This document shows positions 14,265 to 21,205 of a DNA stretch of 21,205 bases, piece by piece. This stretch comes from an uncultured bacterium (lineage in GTDB: Bacteria > Chloroflexota > Anaerolineae > JACIWP01). The notes beneath the pieces are model-generated. The model saw nothing but the letters and a program-made list of their open reading frames with translations, did no database searches and had not been told where the DNA came from. Each line of letters opens with the position of its first letter. Position 1 is the stretch's first letter. The translations under genes were made by a program, and so were the position numbers. The stretch is from the NCBI GenBank assembly GCA_903872005.1, contig CAIQJD010000599.1, positions 1 through 21,205 of the forward strand. The letters run 5' to 3'.

Positions 14265-15242
14265 TCAAAGGGCGGCGCGTTTCCGCAGCCGGCGGACGCC
14301 GAAGATGATGAGGGCCAGGAATACGCCGCCGGCCAGAGCCAGCAGGTATGCGCCGGCGCCGGTGGGCGCCAATGTCGCCGGCAGCGCCGGGGCCGCCGTC
14401 GCGGTGGGGGTTGCCGGCGCGCCGGTCCGGGTGGCCGCCGGCGTCCCGGGACTGACGGTCGTGGTCACGGGGAGGGTCGTCGCCCCGGCCAGAGCCGCCG
14501 TCGGGCTGGCCGCGCTGCCCCCGGCCGGCGTGATCGCCGGCAGAATCAAGAGCGTCGGGGTTGCCGTCGGCGGCGCCGGCGTGATCGTGGGAGCCATCAC
14601 GACCGACGTGGCCGGCGGATAATAGACGGCGGTCGGGACGGCCGTTGGCGCGGCTGGCGGGCGGATGGGCGTCGCCGGCCGTAGCGTCGGGTGCGGCGTC
14701 GGCGAAAGGGTGGGCAACGGCGTGGCCGTCGGCCAGGGCGTCCAGGTCGGCGCGGGCGTGTCTGTCGGGCGCGGCGTGCTGGTCTGGGTCGGCGTGAAGG
14801 TGCGCGAGGGCGTCGGCGTCACCGTCGGCAGGTAGACGCGAAACGCAATCTCGGCCACGAGGGTCCCGTTCGCCAATGTGGCGCGCACGGCGTGATCGCC
14901 GGCGGTCGCGGCGGCCGGCGTCTGGAACGTGGTATCGAAGGTGCCATCCGCGCGCACGCCAATCTGGCGCAGCAAGGACTGGGCGTCCCAGGTCACGTTG
15001 ATGGCCGCGCCGCCCGGAAAGCCGACCCCGTGCAGGGTAATGGTCATGCCGGGCATGCCGGTCGCCGGCGTCGTGCTCAGCAAGGCGCGCGGCGTCGGCG
15101 TCGGGCGCGGCGTCGGTTCGTCGGCCCAGGCCGGCAGCGGCGCCAATGCCGCCGCCAGGACGAGCACGACCAGGAGCGCGCCCAAGAAGCGCATGCGCCG
15201 GCCGATGCTCCGCAAGTCGCCAGGTTCCGTCTTGTTCATCAT
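14265..15242 (-). CDS. Surface protein: Ig-like domain, Thr-Pro stalk, sortase-like C-terminal signal
   Basis: A 325-residue secreted protein. After a basic N-end and signal peptide (FLGALLVVLVLAAALAPLPAWA) comes an Ig/IPT-like domain (STTPATGMPGMTITLHGVGFPGGAAINVTWD ... DHAVRATLANG), then about 150 residues of Thr/Pro/Ala-rich stalk. The last 32 residues are LAPTGAG, a hydrophobic helix, and RRLRKR. This matches the layout of a sortase substrate, with LAxTG as seen for class E sortases, or simply a C-terminal membrane anchor. I chose the ATG pair at 15242 because AGGTGA lies six bases upstream. It is third in the operon starting at 17376, 28 bases after the previous gene, and ends at the terminator. 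Confidence 0.8.
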   Translation of the reverse strand: MMNKTEPGDLRSIGRRMRFLGALLVVLVLAAALAPLPAWADEPTPRPTPTPRALLSTTPATGMPGMTITLHGVGFPGGAAINVTWDAQSLLRQIGVRADGTFDTTFQTPAAATAGDHAVRATLANGTLVAEIAFRVYLPTVTPTPSRTFTPTQTSTPRPTDTPAPTWTPWPTATPLPTLSPTPHPTLRPATPIRPPAAPTAVPTAVYYPPATSVVMAPTITPAPPTATPTLLILPAITPAGGSAASPTAALAGATTLPVTTTVSPGTPAATRTGAPATPTATAAPALPATLAPTGAGAYLLALAGGVFLALIIFGVRRLRKRAAL

Positions 15243-15270
15243 AGGTTCACCTGCCTCTGCCGTTGGCGCG

Positions 15271-16062
15271 TCAACGGCCACGCCAATCCATCTTCACTTC
15301 CTGAATACCCATTTGACAACCACCGCCCATATCCACGCCCAACCGCTCCGATACCGGGCCGTTCACCCAGACTTGCAGCCACCAGCGCCCATAGGCTTGA
15401 TCGCCGCTAATGGGAATCTGGTAGATGCCATTCGCATCCGAGCCGGCCGAAATGGTGGACCAGCCGGTATTTTCGTGCGTGACCTGCACCTGCACGCCGC
15501 TCAGCGGCAAATCGTTGGCGGCAAAGATGATGCCGTGGAACCCGAACCACGCGCAATTGGGGCCGACCAGCAGACGCACGAACTCATAGGGCGGCAGGGG
15601 CGTCGCCGTGGGCGGCGGAGGCGGCGGCCGGCGCGTCGGCGTGAAGGTAGCCGTCGGGGCCACCGTCGGGGTCAGCGTCGGCGGCACGGGGGTCTCGGTG
15701 GGCGTCTCTGTCGGCGTCTCGGTGGGAGTCTCCGTCGGCGTGCGGGTGCTTGTCGGCGTGCGCGTATTGGTCGGCGTGCGCGTCGGCGTCAAGGTCCAGG
15801 TCGCCGGCGCGGCCGGTGTAGTCGTCCCCGCGGCGCTGATGCCGGCCGTGGGCGTGCCGCCGGGCTGCGGCGTCTGATTGACCGGCGCCGGCGTCGGGGT
15901 ATCCCGATGTGGTGGGAACGGATTGAACGCGATATAGGGATTGATGGCAATCGCTACATACGCCAATATCATCAGCACCGTGATCACGACGATCACAATT
16001 GTCAGGATCTCAAGGCCGCGATCGCTCATTTTGCTGAGCGGATTCGTGAGTTTCCTGGCCAT
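15271..16062 (-). CDS. Membrane-anchored Thr-Pro stalk protein with C-terminal beta domain
   Basis: A 263-residue protein: short basic N-end, one membrane helix (about 19-41, LEILTIVIVVITVLMILAYV), a long Thr/Pro stalk with TETP and TRTPT repeats and a run of Pro, and a C-terminal domain of about 105 residues (FVRLLVGPNCAWFGFHGIIFAANDLPLSGVQVQV ... SDANGIYQIPI ... GRWWLQVWVNG). That domain has the look of carboxypeptidase-regulatory/Cna-B-like folds: an added value, a G-x-Y turn and a closing strand. Two Cys may form a disulfide. Start: ATG 16062 with AGGAGG ten bases before; TTG codons three and two codons earlier are possible. Function unknown; it probably displays a small domain outside the cell. 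Second gene of the operon. Confidence 0.75.
   Translation of the reverse strand: MARKLTNPLSKMSDRGLEILTIVIVVITVLMILAYVAIAINPYIAFNPFPPHRDTPTPAPVNQTPQPGGTPTAGISAAGTTTPAAPATWTLTPTRTPTNTRTPTSTRTPTETPTETPTETPTETPVPPTLTPTVAPTATFTPTRRPPPPPPTATPLPPYEFVRLLVGPNCAWFGFHGIIFAANDLPLSGVQVQVTHENTGWSTISAGSDANGIYQIPISGDQAYGRWWLQVWVNGPVSERLGVDMGGGCQMGIQEVKMDWRGR
15690..15792. repeat. 12-base tandem repeats encoding TETP/TRTP
   Basis: About eight imperfect copies of a 12-base unit (GTCTCGGTGGGC and variants such as GTGCGCGTCGGC on the plus strand) encode the TETP/TRTP part of the stalk protein. Such low-complexity DNA can change length by slippage in steps of four residues while keeping frame. Confidence 0.75.
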
Positions 16063-16080
16063 CGCCAACAATCCTCCTGA

Positions 16081-17376
16081 CTAACGCGCTTGCAGCGTGA
16101 AATGCCTCGCCTTGCCGTCGCCGCTCATTTGAATCACCCAATCGTGCGGGTCCTGATCGGCCACGTTCAACAATTCGTCGTAGCCGGCCGCTACATCGAA
16201 CTGCGGCGACAGCCCCAAAGCCCCTACCAACACCTGCCCGCGCCATAGGCTGAAATTCAGCCTGACCGGGTCTTCGCCGGCAAGGGCCTGCTCCGCCTGC
16301 ATGCGTCGCAAGGCGTATAGGGCGCTCCAGCTCTCGCTGACCGGCTCGGCCAGCCCGACGCCGGCCGTATCCCACGTCGTTACCAGGCTCAACCCGAAGC
16401 TCTGTTGCGCCGCCCGCCACTTGAGCATGGCCCACTGCAACTGAACCTCCGCTTTGGACAGCGCCGAGCAGTCCTGGCATTGGGCCAGCGACGCCAGAGC
16501 GGCCTCTTCGGCCAGAAGCGCGTTGGCAAGATCAGCGACCAAGGCCGGCTTGGGCGGGCCGGCCTGCAATTCCAGGACGGACACCAGCGCTTCGGCCTTC
16601 TGCCGGCGCGCTTCTTGCGCCTGACGCAGGCCGGCCGGCAATGCGGCGGCCGGCGCATCCGCTGCGCCCTCGCCTTCCCCGCCAACGACCGCCCCCAGGG
16701 GAATCGTCCAAAGGGCGGGCAACTGGCCGTCCTCTTCGCCCTGGCTCCCGGTGGTCACATTCACACGGGTGTCCTTCGCGCCGGCGCGTTGCAGGGCCTC
16801 GCTCAAACGCGTCGCCATCTGCTGCCGTTGGGCCGGCTTCATCTCGGCGCTGACCTGCGTCACCAATTTAGCCTGTTCCAACAGCGCCAGCGCCTCTTTG
16901 CGCTCGCCCAGATCCAGCAATCCCAGGCCGGCCTGAAATAGCAGCTCGGCCCGGCTCCAATCGCCCAGATCCGGACTCAAGACGGCCACCGTTTCGGCCT
17001 TGTGATACAGAGCGCCGGCCATGTTGGCGTCTTTCCGCTCCGCATAGGCGGCCGCCACGCGCAGCAATGCGCCGCCCCGCACCCGGTCGGATAGCGTGAC
17101 GCTGTACGCCAACACCGACAGGGCCGTCTCCGGCTCGCCCTCGATGAGCGCGCGATCAATCACCGCGCTATCGGGCCAGCCGGCCAGACCGAGCAGCGCC
17201 AAACGCGACTCAACCGACGCCGACGCAATCCACGCCGGCATCGGTTCCGCCAATGGAACGGAGACGCTGCGCCGACTCAGTACCAGATAGGCTCCTAGCG
17301 AGCCAAAGCCGGCCGTGATGAAAAGCGCCAGCAAAATCCAAAGTATGGTAGTGAGCCGACGCGGACCTCTGCGCAT
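16081..17376 (-). CDS. Membrane-anchored TPR-like protein, unknown function
   Basis: A 431-residue protein with a basic N-end and one membrane helix (about 9-33, TILWILLALFITAGFGSLGAYLVL). The outer part is mostly helical with degenerate TPR-like units (ALSVLAYSVTLSDRVRGGALLRVAAAYAERKDANMAGALYHKAETVA; SRAELLFQAGLGLLDLGERKEALALLEQAKL), then an Ala/Gln-rich helical segment with CQDC, and a short beta-like end. I recognise no named family. It opens the operon with the two Thr-Pro proteins (18-base gap to the next gene), so it may be a scaffold for surface proteins; that is only inference. ATG 17376 follows GGGAG. The promoter is at 17398-17426. Confidence 0.75.
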   Translation of the reverse strand: MRRGPRRLTTILWILLALFITAGFGSLGAYLVLSRRSVSVPLAEPMPAWIASASVESRLALLGLAGWPDSAVIDRALIEGEPETALSVLAYSVTLSDRVRGGALLRVAAAYAERKDANMAGALYHKAETVAVLSPDLGDWSRAELLFQAGLGLLDLGERKEALALLEQAKLVTQVSAEMKPAQRQQMATRLSEALQRAGAKDTRVNVTTGSQGEEDGQLPALWTIPLGAVVGGEGEGAADAPAAALPAGLRQAQEARRQKAEALVSVLELQAGPPKPALVADLANALLAEEAALASLAQCQDCSALSKAEVQLQWAMLKWRAAQQSFGLSLVTTWDTAGVGLAEPVSESWSALYALRRMQAEQALAGEDPVRLNFSLWRGQVLVGALGLSPQFDVAAGYDELLNVADQDPHDWVIQMSGDGKARHFTLQAR

Positions 17377-17397
17377 TCTCTACTCCCTCGCTTCCTC

Positions 17398-17443
17398 AGT
17401 ATAACACCATTCCGGCAGAATGTCCAGCATTCCGGACGGAATG
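17398..17443 (-). promoter_or_regulatory. Promoter with two CATTC-GAATG dyads
   Basis: On the minus strand TGGACA (17426-17421), a 17-base spacer and TATACT (17403-17398) form the promoter of the 17376-14265 operon. Two dyads overlap or flank the -35 box: CATTC-N5-GAATG (17408-17422) and CATTCCG-GA-CGGAATG (17428-17443). Further TTCCGG or TCCGG half-sites follow towards 17489. The spacing suggests cooperative binding of a dimeric regulator that I cannot name. Confidence 0.65.
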
Positions 17444-17488
17444 GCGTAAATCTATGCAGTTCCGGAGAGAGTGACACAGATCCGGACG

Positions 17489-18442
17489 TCATTCGAACTT
17501 CACGTTGCGCTCGATCTTCGCCTTGGCCTTCTCTTCTTCAAGCCAGGTGACGAAATTGTCGTGCAGCAACCCCTGGCGCATTTCGGGCGTGAGCGCCCGC
17601 TGGTCCTCTATTGCCATCACCTGCACGACATAGAAACCGAAGGGCGAGGGAATGGGGCCGAAGACCTGCCCCGGCGCGGCGCTAACCAACGTTATCTCGA
17701 TATGCTCTTCAATGACGCCCATGCCCACGGGCAAGAAACCGCGGTCTCCGCCATTTTCGCGCGATTCTTCATCAAGCGAGTACTTCTTCGCCAGCTCTGC
17801 AAAATTCGCGCCGCCATCCAGGCGTTTCCGCAGGTCTCTGGCCGTAGCTTCATCTTCCACCAGGATTTGCCGCAGATGGATCTGCCGCATCTTGTCGGGG
17901 ACCTTCGTGCCCAACTGGCGCATCAGCTCATCGGTCAAGAGCTGGTTCCGCAACACGTTGCCGTACTGCTCTCTGGTCATATTGTTGTTCTGCAGCCACT
18001 CATTGAACTTCACGGCGCCGCCGCCGGCGATCATGTCCGCTTCGACGCGTTGTTGCAGCACCGCATTCGTCACGGTAATCCCCTTCGAGGCGGCGACCTG
18101 CGCGATGAGCACTTCTTCGATCATGGCTTCGAGCACCTGCCGGCGCACTTCCAGAGCCAGCGGCTTGCCCTCTTCTCCAGAAAACGACATCCCCTGGGAA
18201 ACCATCGCGGCCTGGAACTGCGCGACCTGCTCTTCGTATTTCGACCGCAAAACCCCTTGCCCGTTGACAGTAGCGGCTAATTCGCCGGGGGCAGAGGGCG
18301 TAATCATCGGTGTAAAGGTCACCGGCGCGCGCGTGACTTCGGGAGCGGGGGTCTCTTCCGGGGCCTTCTTGGCGCATCCCACGAATATGCCGGCCAGCGC
18401 AATACACAACAAGAGGCCCACCCATAGACGACGATCACTCAT
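17489..18442 (-). CDS. Lipoprotein parvulin-type foldase (PrsA/SurA-like)
   Basis: A 317-residue lipoprotein: signal segment LWVGLLLCIALAGIFVGC with lipid-attachment Cys23, a Pro/Thr spacer, a SurA-N/PrsA-like helical chaperone region (LAATVNGQGVLRSKYEEQVAQFQ ... VRRQVLEAMIEEVLIAQVAASKGI), and a PpiC rotamase domain (MRQIHLRQILVEDEATARDLRKRL-GG-NFAELAKKYSLDE ... GDRGFLPVG ... PIPSPFGFYVVQVMAI). It helps fold exported proteins at the outer face of the membrane, which fits the neighbouring large secreted proteins. The ATG at 18442 is preceded by AGGAG at 11 bases; the frame is open upstream but lacks a ribosome site. Confidence 0.92.
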   Translation of the reverse strand: MSDRRLWVGLLLCIALAGIFVGCAKKAPEETPAPEVTRAPVTFTPMITPSAPGELAATVNGQGVLRSKYEEQVAQFQAAMVSQGMSFSGEEGKPLALEVRRQVLEAMIEEVLIAQVAASKGITVTNAVLQQRVEADMIAGGGAVKFNEWLQNNNMTREQYGNVLRNQLLTDELMRQLGTKVPDKMRQIHLRQILVEDEATARDLRKRLDGGANFAELAKKYSLDEESRENGGDRGFLPVGMGVIEEHIEITLVSAAPGQVFGPIPSPFGFYVVQVMAIEDQRALTPEMRQGLLHDNFVTWLEEEKAKAKIERNVKFE

Positions 18443-18529
18443 AGCGAACTGATCTCCTTTTGCGTGATCATAGTGAGTAGACGCAGCCGGCATCGCGCCG
18501 GCGCGCCCGATATTGCACTTAACAGATCT

Positions 18530-18558
18530 ATTATACATAACCCGCCGGTTTCGCGCAA
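18530..18558 (-). promoter_or_regulatory. Promoter of the foldase gene
   Basis: TTGCGC (18558-18553), a 17-base spacer and a perfect TATAAT (18535-18530) on the minus strand. The leader before ATG 18442 is about 80 bases. Confidence 0.6.
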
Positions 18559-18583
18559 TAGTCCATTGCTCTCATTTGATGTT

Positions 18584-19489
18584 TTAATGTTTACTTTCGG
18601 CGCAAACGAACACGGATTGCGTTTCTACCAACGCAAAACCGAGGCCCAGATAGAGGGCGCGCGCCGCCGTATTGCTGGAAGCTACCGTCAACCAGATATC
18701 CGGCGCGTCAGCCAACGCGGCGATGGCCGCCTGCATCAGCGCCCGCCCCAGGCCGCGCCGCGCGTGCGCCGGCGCCACGCCCAGCTCCCCGATGCGCCCC
18801 GCGCCGGCGCGCAGCCGCTGCGCCAACACGTAGCCGGCCAGGGGCGCTCCGGGCGTCGCCTCGTCCAGAACGACGAAACAAGCCCTGGCGTCTCCCTCGC
18901 TCAACATCTCCACCAGCTCGCGCGCGCCGGCCGGCGTCGCCAGGCGCGGCCACACCAACGCTTCCAGCGAATGGCGCGGCAATTGTGGGAAGAGCTGCGC
19001 GGCTGGCTCCACATATTGCGGCTGCCAGGGAACCAGACGGTAGCCGGCCGGGAGCGCCGGCGCGCCGGCGACGCTTGGCGGCTTCAGGATCATCTTCTCC
19101 ACCAGTAGCTCATCGAAGCCGGCCGCCGTAAAGGCGCGCTGATAGGGCGCTGGATCGGCCTGCCGCGCCTGGTAGATGATCACGTCGGCCCCCGCGGCCC
19201 GCCAGGCCGGCAAAGCGCGCGCCAGCAGGGCGCGCACGGCCGGCTGCGGATCGGCCTGACCGACCGCCAGCAGCGAGACCAGGACGCGGCCGGAACGCCC
19301 CTTCCAGATCAACAGCCCGACGACCTTGCCATCGGCCCACGCGACCAGTCCGGTCGCCGCGCCGGCGTGCGCCTGCGCCACGGCCTGGCGCGCCGCGCCA
19401 GCCGGATAGCCGGCCGCGGCCAATTCCTCGGCATGGCGGCTCACCAGCGCCTTGATGGCGTGCTGTCGAGACAATGGCTCCACGCGCAT
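18584..19489 (-). CDS. GNAT acetyltransferase with two GNAT-like halves
   Basis: A 301-residue protein. The C-terminal half is a complete GNAT domain: GYVLAQRL, IGELGVAPAHARRGLGRALMQAAIAAL with the acetyl-CoA loop RRGLGRAL, and ending TVASSNTAARALYLGLGFALVE. The N-terminal half (ATGLVAWADGKVVGLLIWKGR ... LLAVGQADPQPAVRALLARALPAWRAAGADVIIYQA ... YQRAFTAAGFDELLVEKMIL) looks like a second, degenerate GNAT fold without a clear acetyl-CoA loop. Substrate unknown. ATG 19489 has GGAGGG seven bases upstream and lies just after the promoter, so the upstream in-frame ATG near 19510 is excluded. Confidence 0.88.
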   Translation of the reverse strand: MRVEPLSRQHAIKALVSRHAEELAAAGYPAGAARQAVAQAHAGAATGLVAWADGKVVGLLIWKGRSGRVLVSLLAVGQADPQPAVRALLARALPAWRAAGADVIIYQARQADPAPYQRAFTAAGFDELLVEKMILKPPSVAGAPALPAGYRLVPWQPQYVEPAAQLFPQLPRHSLEALVWPRLATPAGARELVEMLSEGDARACFVVLDEATPGAPLAGYVLAQRLRAGAGRIGELGVAPAHARRGLGRALMQAAIAALADAPDIWLTVASSNTAARALYLGLGFALVETQSVFVCAESKH

Positions 19490-19508
19490 GACAGGCCCTC
19501 CGCGTGGC

Positions 19509-19537
19509 ATTATAATGGGTCGCCGGCGCGTCGGCAA
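19509..19537 (-). promoter_or_regulatory. Promoter of the GNAT gene
   Basis: TTGCCG (19537-19532), a 17-base spacer and a perfect TATAAT (19514-19509) on the minus strand. It is back to back with the promoter of the two-component genes. Confidence 0.7.
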
Positions 19538-19561
19538 GAATACCCCCTGGCGCGCCACGCG

Positions 19562-19590
19562 TTGATGAAACCGTCTATCTATGTTATACT
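19562..19590 (+). promoter_or_regulatory. Promoter of the two-component genes
   Basis: TTGATG (19562-19567), a 17-base spacer and TATACT (19585-19590). The expected start site is near 19597, and TTGGAGG with ATG 19623 follows. Confidence 0.68.
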
Positions 19591-19622
19591 CCGGCCGTCA
19601 CGTCTTGATATTGGAGGCCGAC

Positions 19623-20324
19623 ATGCCCGATGTCCGCGTGCTAATCATTGACGACGAGCAGAATATCCTCGATGTGGTGAGCGCGTACCTGCGTAAAGAG
19701 GGCTATACGGTCTTCACGGCCACGGATGGCCCGGCCGGCCTGCGCGCCGCCCAAAGCCTGCAACCAGACATCATCATCCTCGACCTGATGCTCCCCGGCA
19801 TGGATGGCATCGAGCTGCTGGTGGAGTTGCGCCGCGGTTCCAACGTCTACGTCATCTTGCTCAGCGCCCGCTCCGAAGAGACCGACAAGATCGTCGGCCT
19901 CTCCGTGGGCGCGGACGACTACCTCACCAAGCCCTTCAGTCCGCGCGAGCTGGTGGCGCGCGTCAAGGCCGGCCTGCGCCGGTTGGGGCCGGCCGCCGGC
20001 GAGCGCGCCGAAGTCCTCGCCTTCCGTCGCTTCCGCATTGACCCGGCCCGCCGCAAAGCCTGGAAGGACGATGCCCTGCTCGATTTGACCGGCATCGAAT
20101 TCGATCTCTTGCTGGCGCTGGCGCAACACGCCGGCCGCGTCTTGAGCCGCGACCAGCTCTTGCAGCGCATCTGGGGCCACGACTTCTACGGGGAAGAGCG
20201 CGTCGTGGACGTGCATATCGGCCATATCCGCAAGAAGTTGGGCGACGACCCGAACAGCCCGCACTTCATCGTCACCGTGCGCGGCATCGGCTATCGCTTC
20301 GAGGACGAGGGAATCGGCGCATGA
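19623..20324 (+). CDS. OmpR/PhoB-family response regulator
   Basis: A 233-residue response regulator. The receiver domain has acidic residues Asp10-Asp11, phosphoacceptor Asp54 (IILDLMLPGMDG), Ser81 and Lys103 (GADDYLTKPF). The DNA-binding winged helix runs from about 140 to the end (LDLTGIEFDLLLALAQHAGRVLSRDQLLQRIWG ... ERVVDVHIGHIRKKLGDDP ... ITVRGIGYRF style ending). ATG 19623 has TTGGAGG five bases upstream. Its stop overlaps the kinase start as ATGA, so they are made together and act as a pair. Target genes are not evident. Confidence 0.95.
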   Translation: MPDVRVLIIDDEQNILDVVSAYLRKEGYTVFTATDGPAGLRAAQSLQPDIIILDLMLPGMDGIELLVELRRGSNVYVILLSARSEETDKIVGLSVGADDYLTKPFSPRELVARVKAGLRRLGPAAGERAEVLAFRRFRIDPARRKAWKDDALLDLTGIEFDLLLALAQHAGRVLSRDQLLQRIWGHDFYGEERVVDVHIGHIRKKLGDDPNSPHFIVTVRGIGYRFEDEGIGA

Positions 20325-21205
20325 AGCGTTGGCTGGAGCGCAAATTCGGACGCCGGCTGCTCCTTTCCTATCTGCTGGTGGCCGCGGCCGGCATGGCGAT
20401 CCTGGCCCTGACCTCGGAGTTGAGCATCCCCACGGCCATTGACCGCCATCTGGCCTTGATGGCCGCGCCGGAAACGTACCACAATGGCGACGAGATGTAC
20501 GCCGACCTCTACACCAGCTTCCAAAGCGCCTTCACCGATGCGCTGCTCCTGGGCATCCTCACGTCGGTCGTGGCCGCCGGCGCCGCCAGCCTGCTGCTGA
20601 ACCGCCAGATCACCCGCTCCGTGGAGCGCCTGACCGAAGCCAGCCGGCGCATCGCCGACGGCCATTATGACGAACGCGCCCCGGCCCCGCCCGCGCCGGC
20701 CGGCGATGAGCTGGCCGAGCTGGCCCGCAGCTTCAACCGTATGGCCCAGGCTATCGAAGGCGCCGAAGCCCTGCGCCGCGAGCTGGTCGCCAACGTCGCG
20801 CACGAGCTACGCACGCCGCTGGCGACGATGAAGGGCAATCTGGAAGGGATACTGGACGATATCTTCGCCCCCGATGCGGAGCGCATCGGCCTGCTCTATC
20901 AAGAGGCCCGCCGGCTGGAAACCCTGGTCAACGATCTGCAAGAACTGAGCCGCGCCGAGGCCGGCGTCGTGCCCCTGAACCGCCAGGCCGTCGCGCCGGC
21001 CGAGTTGGCCCGCGCCGTAGCGGATCGGCTGGCGCTGCAATTCCAGGATAAGGGCGTCGCCCTGGCAACCGACGTCCCCGACGACCTGCCGACCTTGATG
21101 GTGGACCCCGACCGCATCGGTCAGGTGATGCTCAACCTGGTGGGCAATGCCCTGCAATACACGCCGGCCGGCGGTCGTGTGGCCCTTGCGGCGCGCCGCG
21201 AAGGC
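20321..21205 (+). CDS. Sensor histidine kinase, 3' end beyond the window
   Basis: The first 295 codons of a HAMP-type kinase. Membrane helices lie at about 12-32 and 73-94, with only about 40 residues outside between them, too short for a large sensor domain. A HAMP region follows (LLLNRQITRSVERLTEASRRIADGHYDER ... DELAELARSFNRMAQAIE), then the dimerisation H-box with His161 (VANVAHELRTPLATMKGN) and the start of the ATPase domain with N-box QVMLNLVGNALQYTPAGG near residues 268-283. The G boxes lie past the edge. It overlaps the response regulator gene by four bases and should phosphorylate it. The signal is probably membrane or envelope state, judging from the short outer loop; that is inference. 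Confidence 0.94.
   Translation, partial: MKRWLERKFGRRLLLSYLLVAAAGMAILALTSELSIPTAIDRHLALMAAPETYHNGDEMYADLYTSFQSAFTDALLLGILTSVVAAGAASLLLNRQITRSVERLTEASRRIADGHYDERAPAPPAPAGDELAELARSFNRMAQAIEGAEALRRELVANVAHELRTPLATMKGNLEGILDDIFAPDAERIGLLYQEARRLETLVNDLQELSRAEAGVVPLNRQAVAPAELARAVADRLALQFQDKGVALATDVPDDLPTLMVDPDRIGQVMLNLVGNALQYTPAGGRVALAARREG

Noticed and set aside
12550..14622. Long plus-strand frames opposite the subtilase and surface genes
   Set aside because: They are Arg/His/Gly-rich antisense frames common in high-GC DNA; the opposite strand has clear domains and catalytic motifs.
15690..15792. Tandem repeats as an independent regulatory array
   Set aside because: The 12-base period matches the TETP/TRTP codons of the stalk protein, so protein sequence explains it.

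Overview
The window is GC-rich bacterial DNA of about 65% G+C by eye, crowded with the palindrome GCCGGC. It carries secreted proteins with long Thr-Pro linkers, a subtilase joined to CARDB and BNR-type repeats, and an Acr3/ArsR/ArsP-type arsenic set. This mix resembles Chloroflexota (Anaerolineae-like). That placement is an inference from style; no marker gene is present.

Layout: (1) 1-289, the 3' part of a frameshifted HEPN-domain gene. (2) 371-1459(-), an Acr3 arsenite exporter, followed by a mirror-image array of heptad repeats (1486-1573). (3) 1580-4484(-), a tightly coupled four-gene operon which I read as a selenoprotein operon. It encodes a membrane-anchored metallophosphatase-like protein with an in-frame UGA in a PCG(U) motif, two tandem paralogous ~100-residue proteins that each carry two adjacent in-frame UGA codons (Sec-Sec), and a radical SAM/SPASM enzyme. 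Each UGA site is followed by a hairpin placed like a bacterial SECIS; the two paralogues share a GGUC loop on stems that differ in sequence but still pair. (4) 4591-6709(-), arsR, an ArsP-type permease and a thioredoxin-like protein, behind a near-consensus promoter with a dyad operator. (5) 7077-10094(+), a Fur-family regulator with its own operator and an ECF-type nickel/cobalt uptake system (fused MN, Q, O), ending at a strong hairpin. (6) 10156-17376(-), four secreted or membrane-anchored proteins: a TPR-like anchor, two Thr-Pro stalk proteins (one with a sortase-like tail) and a 1344-residue subtilase whose propeptide-like domain lies at the C-terminus. (7) 17489-18442(-), a lipoprotein foldase of PrsA/SurA type. 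(8) 18584-19489(-), a double GNAT acetyltransferase. (9) 19623-21205(+), an OmpR-type response regulator overlapping a histidine kinase that runs off the window.

The theme is metal and metalloid handling (As, Ni/Co, probably Se) beside cell-surface proteins. The main result is the selenoprotein operon. Ordinary gene calling would break its three selenoprotein genes into truncated pieces and hide them. UGA is an ordinary stop elsewhere in the window, so the recoding would be local.
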